A stretch of DNA of 64,000 nt from Sciurus carolinensis (GCF_902686445.1 NC_062227.1:16840178-16904177); one strand, 5' to 3'. Shown: positions 25,137-39,434, counted from the stretch's first letter. Numbers and translations are program-made. Notes: generated from the letters alone by a model not told the origin.

Positions 25137-28100
25137 AGACCATTTAAGGTAGATGACTGGATCTTCTTCCCATCTGACTCTGAGAAATGCCTTACAATAA
25201 AACCACCCAAGTCTAAGAAAAACATTTGCTAATGAATTTTTATTTTCACTTTTGCAATTAATCCTGTATTTAACCTTCTTTGCATATCAAGTCCCACTGT
25301 CCAATTGTGTATCATGAGTTAAATATTTGACCCTGCCTCCTTAAGCATGAAAAAGTTGTAGTTGAGCAAGGAGCAGAAAGTTATCCCAGTGTTCCATGGT
25401 GGCATAAGGTAGGAGGAGAGGCAGGCCTATGTGGCAAAACTTATACTATCAGGTTCTTAATACAAGAGGAGATTTTGAGATCATTCACACCTGATACCCG
25501 AACCACCACAATCACAATCTACTCATTCTTTCTCACTCTTTTTTTTTCCTTCCTTGTCATTTCCTCTGAAAAATTTGAAGCAGAAGATATCTTGGCAAAA
25601 TGCACAGTCCTGTGAATGTGCTGGATCTTTCCTCTCAATTCAGGTATAGGGGAGGTTGAGGAAGGTATTCTTTTGGGCAACACCAGTTTCTCCAAAATAG
25701 GGAAAGCCTAATCCACTTAGACCATATGTGTACATATAAAAACCAAATGAAGGGTTTATGGTTTACTGGATGTGTGATCCCTGGGAAAATGTTTGCTGGC
25801 AGAAGAAAAAAATTATAACCTCATCCAAATTTTAAGCTTTCTGTAGATATGTTTGGTGCAATTCATCTGAAGCTTCATTAGAGTCAGATTAGAAGCAGAA
25901 AATGATATCCATTGAACACTCATACACTTCTATTCAAAATCCTCCTCTATTGGTTTTGACTCTTCTCAGAGATATGACTTGCTTGGTTACCAGTGTTCCT
26001 TGGACATAAGAGCAAAAGGGGTGAGAGCTCTATTATTCAACTGGAAGTGGCTGGCATTAGACGTGTCGGGATTGAAGAGTAAGAATTTCTAGGCTGAGGT
26101 GAAAGTATGCAGATTTTATTATTCCCCAAGGGGTTTTTCTGGGTCTTGGGCTTCATTGGTTTCTATATGTTGTGTACCGGACATCCTGGCTATGCTGCAG
26201 ATACCACCTGATGTCACAGAAAGGGGGCATGACATCAAAATGTCACCACAGTTTCCATGGCAACCAGAGACACTTCAGGTCCTGGTCGATTCAAACCAAG
26301 TTTCAACACAACCACCAGTTCATCTATGATGGTAAGAGGGGAGAGGAAGGGAATGTGAGCCCTGCTCTATTCAAGTAATGTGATGGCAAAATCTTGCCCA
26401 GGAGAAGAGGAGCCAGAGGGTGTTAGGGCAGTGGCTTGTGGACATATGAGCAATCCAGGTCCTTCCAGGACAAGGGCTTCCCCTGAAATCTAATGGCTTG
26501 GAGTGCCTGCCGGAACCCCTAGCTGATGCTCTTCTCATTTGGACACACAGGGCCTTAATGTGCTTGGACACTCTAATACTGCTACAGGCAATTAGCCCTA
26601 CTAAACCTGTTGGACCTGGGAGGGACTGAGTGGTGCCAGAAACCTCAGGGATCAACCAACTTTGCACGGGTCACAATCATCATTGCCCTCTGAATGCTCC
26701 CCTTCAGATCTGGGCCCACCAGGGATTTTGATGAATTTAGAAAACTGACCCATACCTTTAGGTGGCTGAATATGTTTTCTATCTGACACTGTAAAATTCT
26801 TTTCATTAAAACCACCCCAATTTTAAGCCAAACAATTGCTAATAAATTTTTCCTTTCACTTTTGCAAATAATCCTGCTTGTAACATTTATTGCATATCAA
26901 GATCTAGGGTCTAATGTGTGTCATAAGTGAAATATTTGCCCCTGCTTCTTTAAGCAGGAAAAAAGTTGTAGCTGAGCAAGGAGCAGAAAATTATTCCAGT
27001 GATCTTTGGTGGCCTAGGGTAGGAAGAGAGGCAGGCCTATATGGCAATGCTTATATGATCAGACTTTTAGCATAATAGGAGATTTTAAGAACATTCAAAC
27101 CTGAACCCCAAGCCACTATAATTACAGTCTACTCATTTCTTTCTCATTCTTCTTATTCCTCCTAGACATTTCCTTTGAATAATTCAAAGCAGAAGATATG
27201 TTGGCCAAATGAACAACTCCATGGATGTGCTGGATCGTTCCTCTCAACTCAGGCATGGGGGAGGTTGAGGAAGGTATTTTTCTTGGGCAATGACAGTTTA
27301 CATAAAATAAGGAAAGCCTAAGCCACTTAGCCAGACCAGATCTGTAAATATAAAAGGCAAAGAAGGGTTGATGGTTCTCTAGTTTTGTGATCCCAGGAAA
27401 AATATTTCTTTGCAGAAAAAAAATATATCCTCATCCAAACTTCAAACTTCCTGTAGATATTTTTGCTGCAATTTCTCTGAAGCTTCATTACAGTGAGATT
27501 AGATGGAGAAAATTATATCCATTGAACACTCATACACTTCCCTTCAAAATCATTCTCCATTGGTTTTGACCCTTTTGAGAGAAATGCTTTTCTTGTTTAA
27601 CAGTTCTTCTCTGACCTGAGAATAAAAGAGGTGAGAGCTCTATTATTCAAACTGGAAGTGCTGGCATTAGTCATATTCAGATTGAACAGTGAGAGTTTCC
27701 AGGCTGCGGTGAAAGAATGAAGGTTTTCTTACTCCCCAAGTGGTATTTCTGGACATTGGCATCATGGGGTTTCAATGCGTGGCTTCCCTGACATCCTGGT
27801 TCTTCTCAGATACCACCTGATATCACAGATGACATCATGAGAGCAAAATGGTGCCAAGGTTCCCAAGGCAACCAGAGATACTTCAGGTCCTCAGGGATTC
27901 AGAACAAGATTCAAGATAAGGACTGGCTCATCTGAAATGGTAAGAGTAGAAAGGAAGTGAACAGGGGCTCTGCTGTTCTCAAGTAATGCCATGTCAAAAT
28001 CTTTGCCAAGAGGAAGAGGACTCAGATCGTTCTAGGGAAGCAAGTTCACAGACTGTTGAGAGAACCAGGTCCTCCCAGAACGAGGGTTTTCCCCAAATCC

Positions 28101-28360
28101 TGATAGCCTGCAGTAATGTCGAGAAAAGCTACCTGACACTATTCTTGTTTGGCCACAGAGGGTCTTATTGCACTTGGGCACACTTATCCTGCTGAATGCA
28201 ATTAGCCCTACCAAATCTAGTGGGCCATGGAGGGACTGAGTGGTGCTGGAAAACTCTTGGATCAAACAACATAGCCCTTGTCAAAGTTGGCATTGACCTC
28301 TGAATCTGCTCCTCCCAGTCTGGGCCAACCGGGGATCGTGATGAATCAGGAAACTGACCC
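25137..28360 (+). repeat. Internal tandem duplication in unit 4 (2 x ~1.6 kb)
   Basis: At about 26752 the text GAAAACTGACCCA stops matching the usual continuation (GGGCTCTAAC) and jumps back to the TTTAGGTGGCTGAATATG stretch that corresponds to 25145 onward. The second copy then runs through the normal continuation. The copies differ by many substitutions. Confidence 0.8.
26201..26331 (+). other. E1-like block of unit 4, first copy (open candidate exon)
   Basis: 131 nt, preceded by TATGCTGCAG and followed by the donor GTAAGAG. After one base the frame is open for 43 codons: it begins YHLMSQKGGM, contains FHGNQRHFRSW and ends YD plus one leftover base. That leftover base plus the first two of an E2 block makes a codon, so E1 and E2 join in phase. 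This is the best-preserved E1 in the window. Confidence 0.4.
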
Positions 28361-30114
28361 AGGGCTCTAACAGCCTTAAGGAATGTTGGCTATTGATAGT
28401 TCAGAAATGGGGTGTATACAGTGCAAAACAGTGGGTTAGGTGATGATTTAATTGGGAAACCTCACAGCAATTCTGATTGGATGATGATCATTTCTTAGAA
28501 TGCCCAAACAGGAGACAGCTGTCAGTTGGGGAATTTGACTTCTGAGTGGAAGTTGGTAGTTTCTCCAATCCCTAATGGGGAGAGGACAGAATCAATCAGT
28601 CACCAAGTGTGATGAAAGTCTGAAATGAGCTAGAAATGGGGGAGAGATGTTCTGTGCTCACTCCACATTCCGGGCAACATCTACTTTACTGCTGCCTTAA
28701 AACTAGGCTCCACCCAGAAATTATCTTGGTATGAGTTTCCAAGGTGCCTACTACCTTTAAATGCAGAAGAATATGACCAATCTGTCTTCACATGATGGTT
28801 CATTCACTTGAAATGACTACTGCCTGTTTGGCACAAGGTCCGCTGAGACAATGCCAAGGTTCTTTTTATCAGCCCCTAGAGGATGTATACTGCAGTCCAG
28901 TGTCAGAGATATTGCCTCCACCATACTCAATGTGGTGAAAATGCTGGAAGAAACAAGTGCCAGATGTTTGCATAATTAGAACAGCTTAACAGGGCATAAT
29001 ACCAAATTTGAACATGCATTACACTGAAAGAGAGGAATGTTTCAAAAGTTGAAAGCTGAGCATTCAAAAAGGAATGAGGAGAGCACTTTCTGGTGGCACT
29101 AAAAGCACAAGTGATTTGCAAATGAGAACCAAGTTAACTGAAAAGACATTAAGAATAATGTCATTGTTAATTGTTTTCCAAAAAATTTCAGGAAAATTCC
29201 TCGGCTCCATATTCTGTACAAATTCAGCAAGAAGTAAGAGGGACATCATTGGATGAGCAATAAAAATTACTGACAAGTATTCAGCTTGCAGAAAAAATCA
29301 GTGTCCTTGCAAATTCTTGAACCTATTCCAATTTTTCCAAGGGCAAGCTGAATGCAAACATGCTGGTTTTACTCTTCTTGAACTTTCTGGAATGGCATTC
29401 CTTACACCACAGCACAGTATCTAGTATGTAAACTGAAACAAGTATAATTTTGTAAATGCAACACTAAATGATGGCTCTGAACATAAAATTGCAGCACAAC
29501 ATAAGAAAATTAAACTAAATCATCTCTGTTAAAACACACAAAGAACACCCAATATTGGTGAAAGCTCAAATTCAGAAACAGAAAATTGTAAAAACTGAAA
29601 ATGTAATAGGTCTTACTGAGCAGGAGAAGCAGATTTAAATTATTTCCAAAATTCAAAATCCATTCTTTTCCTTTGTAATTGCTTATACCCATCTAAATAT
29701 GCCACATAACTAATGTCTCTGATTTATTTCTTTCAATGTGATCCCTTTCAAATGGAGATTTTTCTGTAATTTCTAAACCTACAGAGCACAATCAAATAAT
29801 TTCCATAACCATAGAAAAGATGATCTCACCACATCCTTCATTGAATTCTACACATCTGTTAAGAACATCCATCAAACTTAGCACAAACTTTAAAATGCTT
29901 CATAATTATTGATACTAGTTCTTCAATTATACAGGGAAACCAAGCTTTAAACACATCCTTGTCCTTCTATTGTCATCAGCAGAAGGAAATATACGTATTC
30001 AGAGACAATTCGATGTCTTTTAAAAAAATAATATCTTCCCAATGCCAAGCACATCAGACTGAGAGAATGCAGGACCAAGGACAGCTGCCTGTTGTCTTCA
30101 ATGCTGTTTTCCAG

Positions 30115-30243
30115 TTGACATTGAGGTTGACTTGGAAAACCTCCCAAGTATCCAAATTTACTTCATTTGCATTGAGCCTTGATAAGAACCCAGAAAATCA
30201 CTGCTTTTCAAGGACTACTGCAGGTGACATTTTGAAATTCATG
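30115..30243 (+). other. E2-like block of unit 4, type B, frameshifted
   Basis: Acceptor GCTGTTTTCCAG followed by DIEVDLEN, then a one-base insertion in the CTCCC run shifts the frame; the original frame resumes as SFALSLDKNPENHCF. The shared stop is missing because about 12 bases were lost, so the block runs straight into GTGAGA at 30244. As it stands it cannot encode the same product. Confidence 0.35.
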
Positions 30244-30323
30244 GTGAGAATTTTCTTGTTCAAGAACTTGCTAAGTAAATACCCACATCAGCATATTCAT
30301 GAGAGTGATAAAATAAATCCATT

Positions 30324-33300
30324 CCTGAGAGTTTTCTAATCACCATGAATACCTATTCTTAAGAAATCTGGGACACTTGTGAAGCACTACTGACTGCAAC
30401 CACCACTCCTTGTTGAAAAATCTCATTTGAATGAGTTTCCCCTTCAAACCAGTACTTTCCCAGTCATGTTGTATTCACTTGAGTTGACAGAGGATAACAT
30501 GTTGAGACTCTGCAGATTTGTTATTATCTGAAGAGGCTCTTTAAGGTAGGTTACTGGATCCACTTCTGTTCTGACACAGAGAAATCTCTTCATGAGAACC
30601 ACCCCATATATAAGACAAAAATTGTTTCAAACTTTTAATTTTACCTTTGCAATAAATCCTGCAAATAACATTTGATACATATTGGAATTCACAGTCCAAT
30701 GGTGTATCATAAGTGAAAGATTTGTCCCTGCCTTTTTAAGGAAGAAATTGGTTGTAACTGAGGAGTGAGCAAAAAATATTCCCAGTCATCCATGATGACC
30801 TGGAGTAGGAGCAGATGCAGGCCTATGTAAGAAAGTTAAAATGACCAGGTCAATAATATAAAAGGAGATATTTGAGATCATTCACACCCAAACCACAAGT
30901 CATTGAAATCACAAGCTCCTCAACCCATTCTCACTCTTCTTATTCCTTCTGGATATTTCCTTTGAAAAATTCTAAGCAGCAGATATCTTCATAACTGCAG
31001 ATTCCAATGGATGGCCTGGATCTAGCCTATCAATTCAGTTATGCACAAGGTTAAGGGTGTTGTTTCTCCTGGGCAAAGATGGTATCAGAAAAACAGGGAA
31101 AGCCTGAGACACTGAGCTCAACCAGGTCTGTAAATACAGAAAGGGAAAGAGAAGAGTTGATGGTTCACTGGGTCTATGATTTCAGGAAAAATAATTGTTA
31201 GTAGGAAAAATAAAATATATCCTCACCCAAATTTCAACTTTTTTTAGATATGTTTGCTGCAATTCTTCTGAAACTTCAATAAAGTGAGATCAAATGCATA
31301 AAATCATATCCATTGAAAACTCACACATTACTTTTCAATATCCTTTGGTATTGATTTGGCCCTTTTCAGAGAAATATATTGCTTGGTTAGCAGTTCTCTT
31401 GTGACATGACAGCAAAAGAGGCAAGAGCTCCAATATTCAAAGTGGAAGCAGCTGGCTTAGGGCATGTTGGGTTTCAAGGGCAAGAGGTTCCAGGCTCTGG
31501 TGGGAGAATGCTGGTTGTTTCTTGGCCTTGGGCATCATGAGTTTAAGAAAGTGGTGTCTCTGAAATCCTGGCAGTGCTGCAGGTACCATCTGATGTCACA
31601 GAAAGATGGTATGACAGCACAATGGCATCATGGTTCCCATGGCAACCAGAGATAATTCAGGTCCTGGCCGCTTCTGACCAAGTTTCCAGACAAGCAAAGG
31701 CTCAGCTGTAGTCATAAGAAGGGAGAAGAAGAGAGTGTAGGTTCTGATATTTTCAAGAATATTGATGCCAACAGCTTTGTCAGGAGAAGTGAAGGCTGAA
31801 TGTTGGAGCAGAGGGCCCATGGGCCTTTGAGAGATCCATGTTCTTCCAGGACAAAGACTCCCCCTGAAACCTAACAGCATGAAGTTCACTGCAGGCATAC
31901 TAGGTGGCACTGTTTTCTTTTGGCCACATTGGGTCTCATGGCGCTTGGGCACCCAGATACTGCTGCAGGCAATTAGCCCTCACCAAATCTAGTGGACCAG
32001 GGAGGGACTGAGTGGTGCCCCAAAGCATGTTGATCACCAATCCTAGCCCCAGTCACAATTGGCAAAGCCCCCTGAAACTATTTTTCCATGTCTGGGCTCA
32101 ACCAGAATTTTGATGAGTCAGGAAACTGGCCCAGGACACTAATAGCCCCAAGGAATGATGGTTGTTAATAGCTCAGAAAAGATGAGCATGCAGTGAAGAC
32201 CATGTGTTAGATGATGATTGATTTGGGAAACACCACAGCAATTCTAGTGAGATGCAGTTCTTTCATAGACTGCCCAAAAGGGAAATGGCTGAAAACTGGA
32301 AAGTTTGTCTTCTATATGGAAGTGGGTGGGTGCTCTGATCCCTAATGAGAAGAAAACAGAGTCTATTATTCATCAAGTGTGATGGATGCCTGTAAGGGGC
32401 TAGAAAGTGAGGAGAGATGTTTTGTGCACACTCCACATTCCAGACCTCATATTCTTTGCTGAAGCCTAAAATCAGGACTTCCCACAGAAATTTTTTATTT
32501 ATGAGTTTCCAAGACCCCTTCACTTACCTTTAAATCCAGAAGAATCTGGCCAATCTGGCTTCACATAAGAGTTCATTCACTTGACCTGACTAATGCGTGT
32601 TTGGTGCAAAGCCTGGTTGGAAAATGTCAAGGGTCATTTTATCACTCTGTGGAGGAATAAGACTGTGTGCCACTGTCATAGATATTGGCACTACCATACA
32701 CCAAAAAAGTGAAACTGATGGATGAAAGAAGTGCCAGATTTTCACATGATGAGCACAGTTTTATAGTGCTTAAAACAATATTTGAACATGCATTACACTG
32801 AAAGAAAGAAATGTATCAAAATTTCAAACATGAGCATTAAAAACTAATGAGGAGAGGACATTTTGTTGGCAGTAAAAGTAGATGGGTTTTAGACACGAGA
32901 AATACGTTAACTGAGGAGACACTAAAAATAATGTCATTATTAACAGTTTCCAAAAAAATAGTACTTTACTTCACCTGCAAAAACTACAAATACATGGAGA
33001 AATAATAGGGAGATCATTGTGTGAGCAATGAAAGTTACTGATAAGTGTTCAACCAGCAAAGGACAATCAGTGACCCTGGAAATGCTTGACCCTATCAAGT
33101 TTCTTCAGAGGCATAGTTGATTAAAGACACACTGGTTTTTCATGTCTGGCACCTGATGTACATGGACTGACATTCATTATGCCACAGCATTAGCAGGAAA
33201 ATATGTAATCTTAAACAAGTAGATACATGTAATTGCAACACTGAATGATGACTCTTGAAAAAAAGACTGCAGCACAACATCAGAAAATGAAACATAATCA

Positions 33301-34198
33301 ACTCTGTAAAAAGACACAAAGAAGACACAATTTAGGCAAAAGCTGAAAATCAAAAAGAGACAATTATATAAAATGAAGATGAGATAGGATTACTGAGCAG
33401 GGAAAGCAGATCTTAAATTATTTCCAAAAATTCAAAATCCATTCTTTTCCTTTGTAATTGCTTATACCTATCCATACGTGCCACATAACTAATGTGTCTG
33501 ATTTCATTCTTTCTTTGTTATCTCTTTCAAATAGGACTTTTTCTTTCATTTCTTAAACTACAGAGCATATTCAAGTAATTCCCAGAATCATGGTTAATAT
33601 GAGCACACCACATCCTTCACCAAATTCTTCACAACATCTCTTAAGTACATTCATCAAACTGAGCACAGTCTTTCAAATACCTCATTATTAATGATACAAG
33701 ACCTCCAATGATACAGGGGAAAAAGGTTTTAGAGACAACCTTGGCTTCCTGAATGATATCATCATTATTAATGATACCAGAACTCCAATATTACATGGAG
33801 AAAAGATTTTAAAGACATTCTTCACCTCCTGAATAATATCAGCATTAGGTAAGATATGGCTTCAGCCACAATTCATTCACTTTACAAACATAATATCTTC
33901 CTAATGCCAAGCATATAAGAAGGAGAATTGCAGGGCCAAGGTCTTTTGTCTTCTGTCTTCACTTTCTGATATTCCATTTGTCATTTAACTTGTCTTGGAA
34001 AACTCCAGGGTGTAGTATTCCACTTCGTTTGGCAAGCGTCTGGTAGAGTATCAAGAAGACTGCTACAATGCAAACTCTACTTCAGTTGATATTTTGAGTT
34101 TCATGCTATATAACTCTGGTAAGAATATTGTTCTTCAAGAACTTGCTGAGTAAACAAACACATGAGCATATTCCTGAGAATGATATAAACTATCTGTT
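30324..34198 (+). repeat. Array unit 5
   Basis: A unit of about 3875 bp, slightly longer than standard because of an 80-bp local duplication at 33682-33841. TATA-like motif at 30857-30865. The E1-like block near 31590-31710 has a TAA in frame shortly after GNQR. The E2-like block near 33975-34120 is type A. No intact gene. Confidence 0.87.
33682..33841 (+). repeat. Local 80-bp tandem duplication
   Basis: CATTATTAATGATACAAGACC at 33682 and CATTATTAATGATACCAGAAC at 33762 begin two diverged copies of about 80 bp, each ending in a GAATRATATCA word. Confidence 0.85.
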
Positions 34199-36937
34199 CC
34201 TGAGAGTTTTCTAATCACCAAGAATACCTTTTTTTATAAAATGAAGGTCAATGGGAAAGCACTGCTGACTGCAACCAGTGCTGCATCCTGAAAACTCTCA
34301 TTGGAATGAGTTTTCCATTCAGACTGGTGTTTTCCCAACCATGTTGTATTTATTTGAGTTGACAGAGGACAAAATTTTGAGACCCTGCTGGTTTTTCCTT
34401 ATGTAAAGAGGCTCTTTAAGGTAGGTGACTGTATTTTGCTTCCAGTCTGACTCTGAAATGCTTTTCAGAAAAACCTTCAAAAGTCTAAGCCAAACAATTG
34501 CTAACAAATTTTTAATTTCACTTTTACAAAAAATTCTGCAAGTAGCTTTTGACGTATATCAGGAGCCAAAGTCCAATGGTATATCATAAGAGAATGATTT
34601 GTCCCTGCCTGCTTAAGGAGGAAATAGTTTGTAATTGAGCAGTGAGCAGAAAGTTATCCCAGTGATTCATGGTGGTCTGGGGTACCAGGAGAGGCAGACC
34701 TATGTGGGAAAAATCATATGATCAGGTCATTAATATAAAAGGAGATATTTTAGATCATTCACACCTGAATCACAAGACATTGAAAACACAATCTCCTCAA
34801 TATGTTCTTACTATTCTTATTCCTTCTGGACATTTCCTTTGAAAAATTCTATGCAACAGATATCTTGGCAAAATTTGCAATCCCATGGATGTGCTGGATC
34901 TAGCCTGTCAATTTAGTTATGGGGAAGGTTGAAGAAGTTATTTCTCCTGGGCAAAGCCAGTTTCCCTAAAACAAGGAAAGCCTAAGTCATTTAGCTTGAC
35001 CAGGTCTCTACTACAGAAAGGGAAATGGAAGAGTTGATGGTTCACTGTGTCTGTGATAGTAGGACAAATATTTGCTGGCAGGAAAAAACATACATATACG
35101 CATCCAGATTTCAAATTTCTTATATATAAGTTTGCTTCAATTCTTCTGAAGCTTCAATTCAGTGAGATTAAATGCATAAAATCATATGCATTGAACACTC
35201 ATATACTTCCTTTCAAAATCCTTCTGTATTAGTTTTCATCATTTTCAGAGAAATGCCTTCCTTGTTTACCAGACCATTTGTGACATGAGAGCAAAAGAGA
35301 TGAAAGCTCCAATATTCAAAGTGGAAGTGGCTGAATGAGGGCATGTTGGGTTTGTAGGTCTAGAGGTTCCAGACTCTGGTGGGAGAGCACAGGGTTTTTT
35401 GCTCCCCGAGGGATGTTCTAGGCCTTGGGCATTATGAGTTTAAGTGAGTGGCATCCCTGAAATTCTGGCTGCTGTTCAGATACAACCAGATGTCATAGAA
35501 AGGTGTATCACAGCACAATGGCGTCATGCTTCCCATGGCAACCAGAGATACTTTAGTCTTCACCACTTCAGACCAGGTTTCCAGAGAAGCATCAGCTCAG
35601 TTGTGATGGTAAAAAGGGAGAAGTAGGGAGTGTGTGGTCTGCTATTTTCAAGAAATTCAATGCCAACATCTTTGTTCAGGAGAAGAGGAGCCTGAGTGTA
35701 TTTGGGCAGCAAGCCTAGGGATTTTTGAGAGATCCAGATCCTTCCAAGTCAAGGGCTCACCCTGAAACTTAAGAGCCTGCAATACCTTCCAGATACAGTA
35801 GTTGGTGCTGTTCTCATGTGGTCTAATGGAACCTGCTGGCACTTGGGCACCCTGTACTGCTGCAGGCATTTAGCCTCCACCCAATGTTCTGGGCCACTGA
35901 GGGACTGAGGTATGCCTGAAAGCGGGTGGATCAACTAGCTTAGCCCAGGTCACAATAGGCAAAGCCTCTGAACCCACTCCTCCAAGTCTGAGCTCACCTG
36001 TAATTTGATGAGTCAGAAAACTTGCCCAGGGCCCTAACAACTTCAAGGAATGATGGGTGTTGACAGCTCAGGAAAGATGAGCATGCAGTTAACCGTGGTA
36101 TGTTAGGTGATGATTGAATTGAGAAACATTGCAGCAACTCTGGTGGGATGCTGCTGTTTTCATAGATTTTCCAAACATGAATCACCTGGATCCTGGAAAG
36201 TTTGACATCTATGTGGAAGTGGGTGGCTGGTCTGATCTCTAAAGAGGAGAAAACAGTCTATCATGCACCAAGTGTGATGGGTGCCTAGAAGGATCTAGTA
36301 AGTCAGAAGAGATGTTCTGTTATCACTCTACATTCCATACCCCACCTACTTTGCTGCAGTCTTAAACCTGGCTCCACACAGAAATTATCTTAGAGTGAGT
36401 TTCCAAGGGCCCTTCACTTTGCATAAATGCAGAAGAATCTAGCCAATTTGACTTCACATAAGGGTTCATTCCCTTGAAATGACTACTGCCTCTTTGGCAC
36501 AGGTCCCACGGGGACAATGCAAAGGGTCATTTTACCAGTCCCTGGAGGAAGCAGACAGCAGGTCAGTGTCAGAAATATAGGCACCACCATACCCCCCAAA
36601 ATGAAACTGATGGATGAAACAAGTGCCAGATCATGGAATGATGAGTAGAGTTTAACAGTGCATAATACCACATTTGAACATGCATTTTACAGAAAGAGAG
36701 AAATGTTTCAAATTTTCAAACTGAGCACTGAAAAAAGAATGAGGAGTGGATATTTGGTGGCAGTAAAAGCATATGTGTGTTGGAGATGAGAACCACATTA
36801 ACTGAAGAGCCACTAAAGATAATGTCATTGTTAATAGTTTCCCAAAATTTCCAGAACATTCCTTCAGCTTCAAAAACTGCAAATACAGTTAGAAGTAATT
36901 GGGAGATCATTGTGTGAACAATGAAAGTTACTGACAG
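34199..36937 (+). repeat. Array unit 6, 3' end deleted
   Basis: TATA-like motif at 34734-34742 and a degraded E1-like block near 35475-35612 (stop and frameshifts). The unit breaks off after GAAAGTTACTGACA at about 36937, so its last quarter, including E2, is missing. Confidence 0.87.
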
Positions 36938-38962
36938 GTTTGGCACTATCTGAAGAAGGTTTTAAGATAGGAGACTGGATCCAATTCCATTCTGACTCTG
37001 TGAAATACATTTCAGGTAAACCACCCCATGTTTAAACCAAACAATTGCTAACAAATTTTTAATTTTACTTTTGCAAATATCATACAATTAATCTTTGATA
37101 ATATCAGGAACCACAGTTCAGTTGTGTATCATGAGCGAAGGATTTGTCCCTGCCATTTAGAGGAGAATGTTTTAGCTGAATGGTGAGCAGAAAGTTATTC
37201 CAGTGATCTATAGTGGACTGGGGTAGGAGGAGAGGCAGGCATATGTGTGAAAACTTATATGATCTGGACATTAATGTAAAAGGAGATATTTGAGATAATT
37301 AACACCTGAACCACAAGCCATTGCAATAACCATCTCCTCAATTTGTTCTCACTCTTCTTATTCCTTCTGGACCTTTCCTTTGAAAAATTCTAAGCAGCAG
37401 TTATCTTTTCAAAATGCAAAGTCTCTTGGATGTGCTGGATCTAGCCTATCAATTCAGTTATGGGGGAGGTTGGGGAAGTTGTTTCACCTGGGCCAAGTCA
37501 GTTTCCATAACACAGGAAAAACCTAAGTAACTTAGCTAGAGCAGGTCTGTAAACATAGTAAGTGAAAGGGAAGAGTTGAAGGTTCACCATTTCTGTGATC
37601 CCAGAAAAAATATTTCCTGGCAGAAAAAATATATATATCCTCATCCAAATTTCAAACTTCTTATAGATATGTTTGCTGCAATTCATCTGAGGCTTCCACA
37701 GAGTGAGATTAAATGCATAAAATCATATCCAGTGAACACTCATACACTTTCTTTCAAAATTCATCTGTATTAGTTTTGAACCTTTTCTGTGAAATGCCTT
37801 CCTTCATTACCAGTCCTCTTGTGACATAAAAGCAAAATAGGTGAAAGCTCCAATATTCAGAGTGGAAGCAGATGAGTTCGGGCATGTTGAATTTGAAGGG
37901 TGAGAGGTTTACATCTCCTGTGGAGAATGTGAATTTTTTTGCTCCCCAAGGGAGGTTTCTGGACCTTTGGCATCATGAGCTCAAAAGAGTGGTGTTCTTG
38001 TAATCCTGGCTACTCTGCAGATATCACATGATGTCAGAGAAAGGCAGCCTGACAGAACAATAGCTTCATGTTCCCCATAGCAATCAGAAATACATGAGGT
38101 CCTGGCAGCTTCAGAGAAAGATGACAGAAAAGCTAGGCTCAGTTTTGATGGTAAGATGGTGGAGGAAGGTAGTGAGGGGCCTGCTGTTTTCAAGAAATGT
38201 GATGCCAACATCTTTTTCCAGGAGAAGAGGAGCCTGAGTGCATTGGGGCAGCGGGCCTGTGGGCCTTTGAGAGAACCAGGTCCTTCCAGGACAAGGATTA
38301 CCCCTGACACCAGACAGCATGCGGTAACCTTGAGACATGCTATGTGGTGCTGTTCTCTTTGACCACATCAGTACTCATGATGCTTGTGAACCCCCATACT
38401 ACAGCAGGCAATTAGCTCCCACCAAATATAGTGGAGCAGGGAAAGACTGATGGGTGCCAGTAAGTACATGGGTCACTCGGCTTAGCCCTGGTCACAACTG
38501 GCATTTCCCTCTGAATATTTTCCTCTAGGTATGTGGTCTCTGTTGATTTTGATGAGTCAGGAACCTGGCCTAGGGTTGTAACAGAGTCAAAAAATGATGA
38601 CTGTGGACAGTTTGGAAAAGATGAGCATGCATTAAAGACCAGTGGGTTGGGTGATGATTGAATTGGGAAACATGACAGCAACTCTGGTGGGATGCCAACC
38701 CATTACTAAATTGTCCAAACAGGAGACAGTTTGAATGTGGATGTTTGACTTCTTAGTGTAAGTGGGTGGTTGCTTTCAACCCTAATGAGGAGAAAACAGA
38801 ATCTATCACTCATCAATCATGATGGATGCCTGCAAGGGGATAGCAAGTGAAGAGAGAAGTTCTGTGCTCATTGCACATTCCAGGACACACCCACTTTGCT
38901 ACAAACTTACAACTTGGCTCCACACAGAAATTTTCTTGGTATGAGTTTCCAAGGGTCCTTTA

Positions 38963-38979
38963 CTTACCTTTAAATGCAG
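38963..38979 (-). other. Conserved minus-strand splice-donor-like site
   Basis: Plus strand ACTTACCTTTAAATGCAG reads on the minus strand as CTGCATTTAAAG followed by GTAAGT, a near-perfect 5' splice site. The same word is preserved near 8978, 23337, 32523 and 54351 and slightly altered in others. A minus-strand frame upstream of it stays open for 70-85 codons in some units (for example 12674-12934 and 38990-39232), with WHLFHPS and PISVT shared. Function is unproven. Confidence 0.3.
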
Positions 38980-39434
38980 AAGAATCTGGTCAATCTGGCT
39001 TTACATAGGGTTCATTCACTTGACTTGAGTACTGTCTGTTTTGCACAAGGCCTGCTGGGTCAATGCCAAGGGTCCTTTGTCCAGTCCATGGAGGATGCAG
39101 ATTGCAGGCCAGTGTCACAGATATTGGCACTACCATACTCCAAAAAAGTAAAACTGATGGATGAAACAAATGCCAGATTATGATATGTTGAGCACAATTT
39201 AACAGTGCATAATACCACATTTGATCATGCATGACATTGAGAGGAATGAATCAAAGTTTCAAAGCTGAGCATTCCAAAAAGAATGAGGAGAGGACATTTT
39301 GATGACACTAAAAGGAGAAGGGGTTTGGAGAGAGAACCAAGTTAACAGAACAGACACTTAAAAAAGTCATTTTTAATGATTTCCCAAAAAATTCCCAGAT
39401 ATTTCTTCACTTTCCTAAACTCTACAAATACAGC

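Larger units (their letters stand above)
24926..30323 (+). repeat. Array unit 4, with 1.6 kb internal duplication
   Basis: A unit of about 5.4 kb. The stretch at about 25137-26752 is repeated at 26753-28360, giving two E1-like blocks (26201-26331 and about 27815-27945) but only one E2-like block. The minus-strand donor-like site near 28749 has lost bases. Confidence 0.88.

Noticed and set aside
36001..36070. TGATGA and related words suggesting C/D box snoRNAs in the array
   Set aside because: C-box-like words (TTTTGATGAGTC; GGTGATGATTG) recur, but no CTGA D box sits at a suitable distance and no terminal stem is visible.
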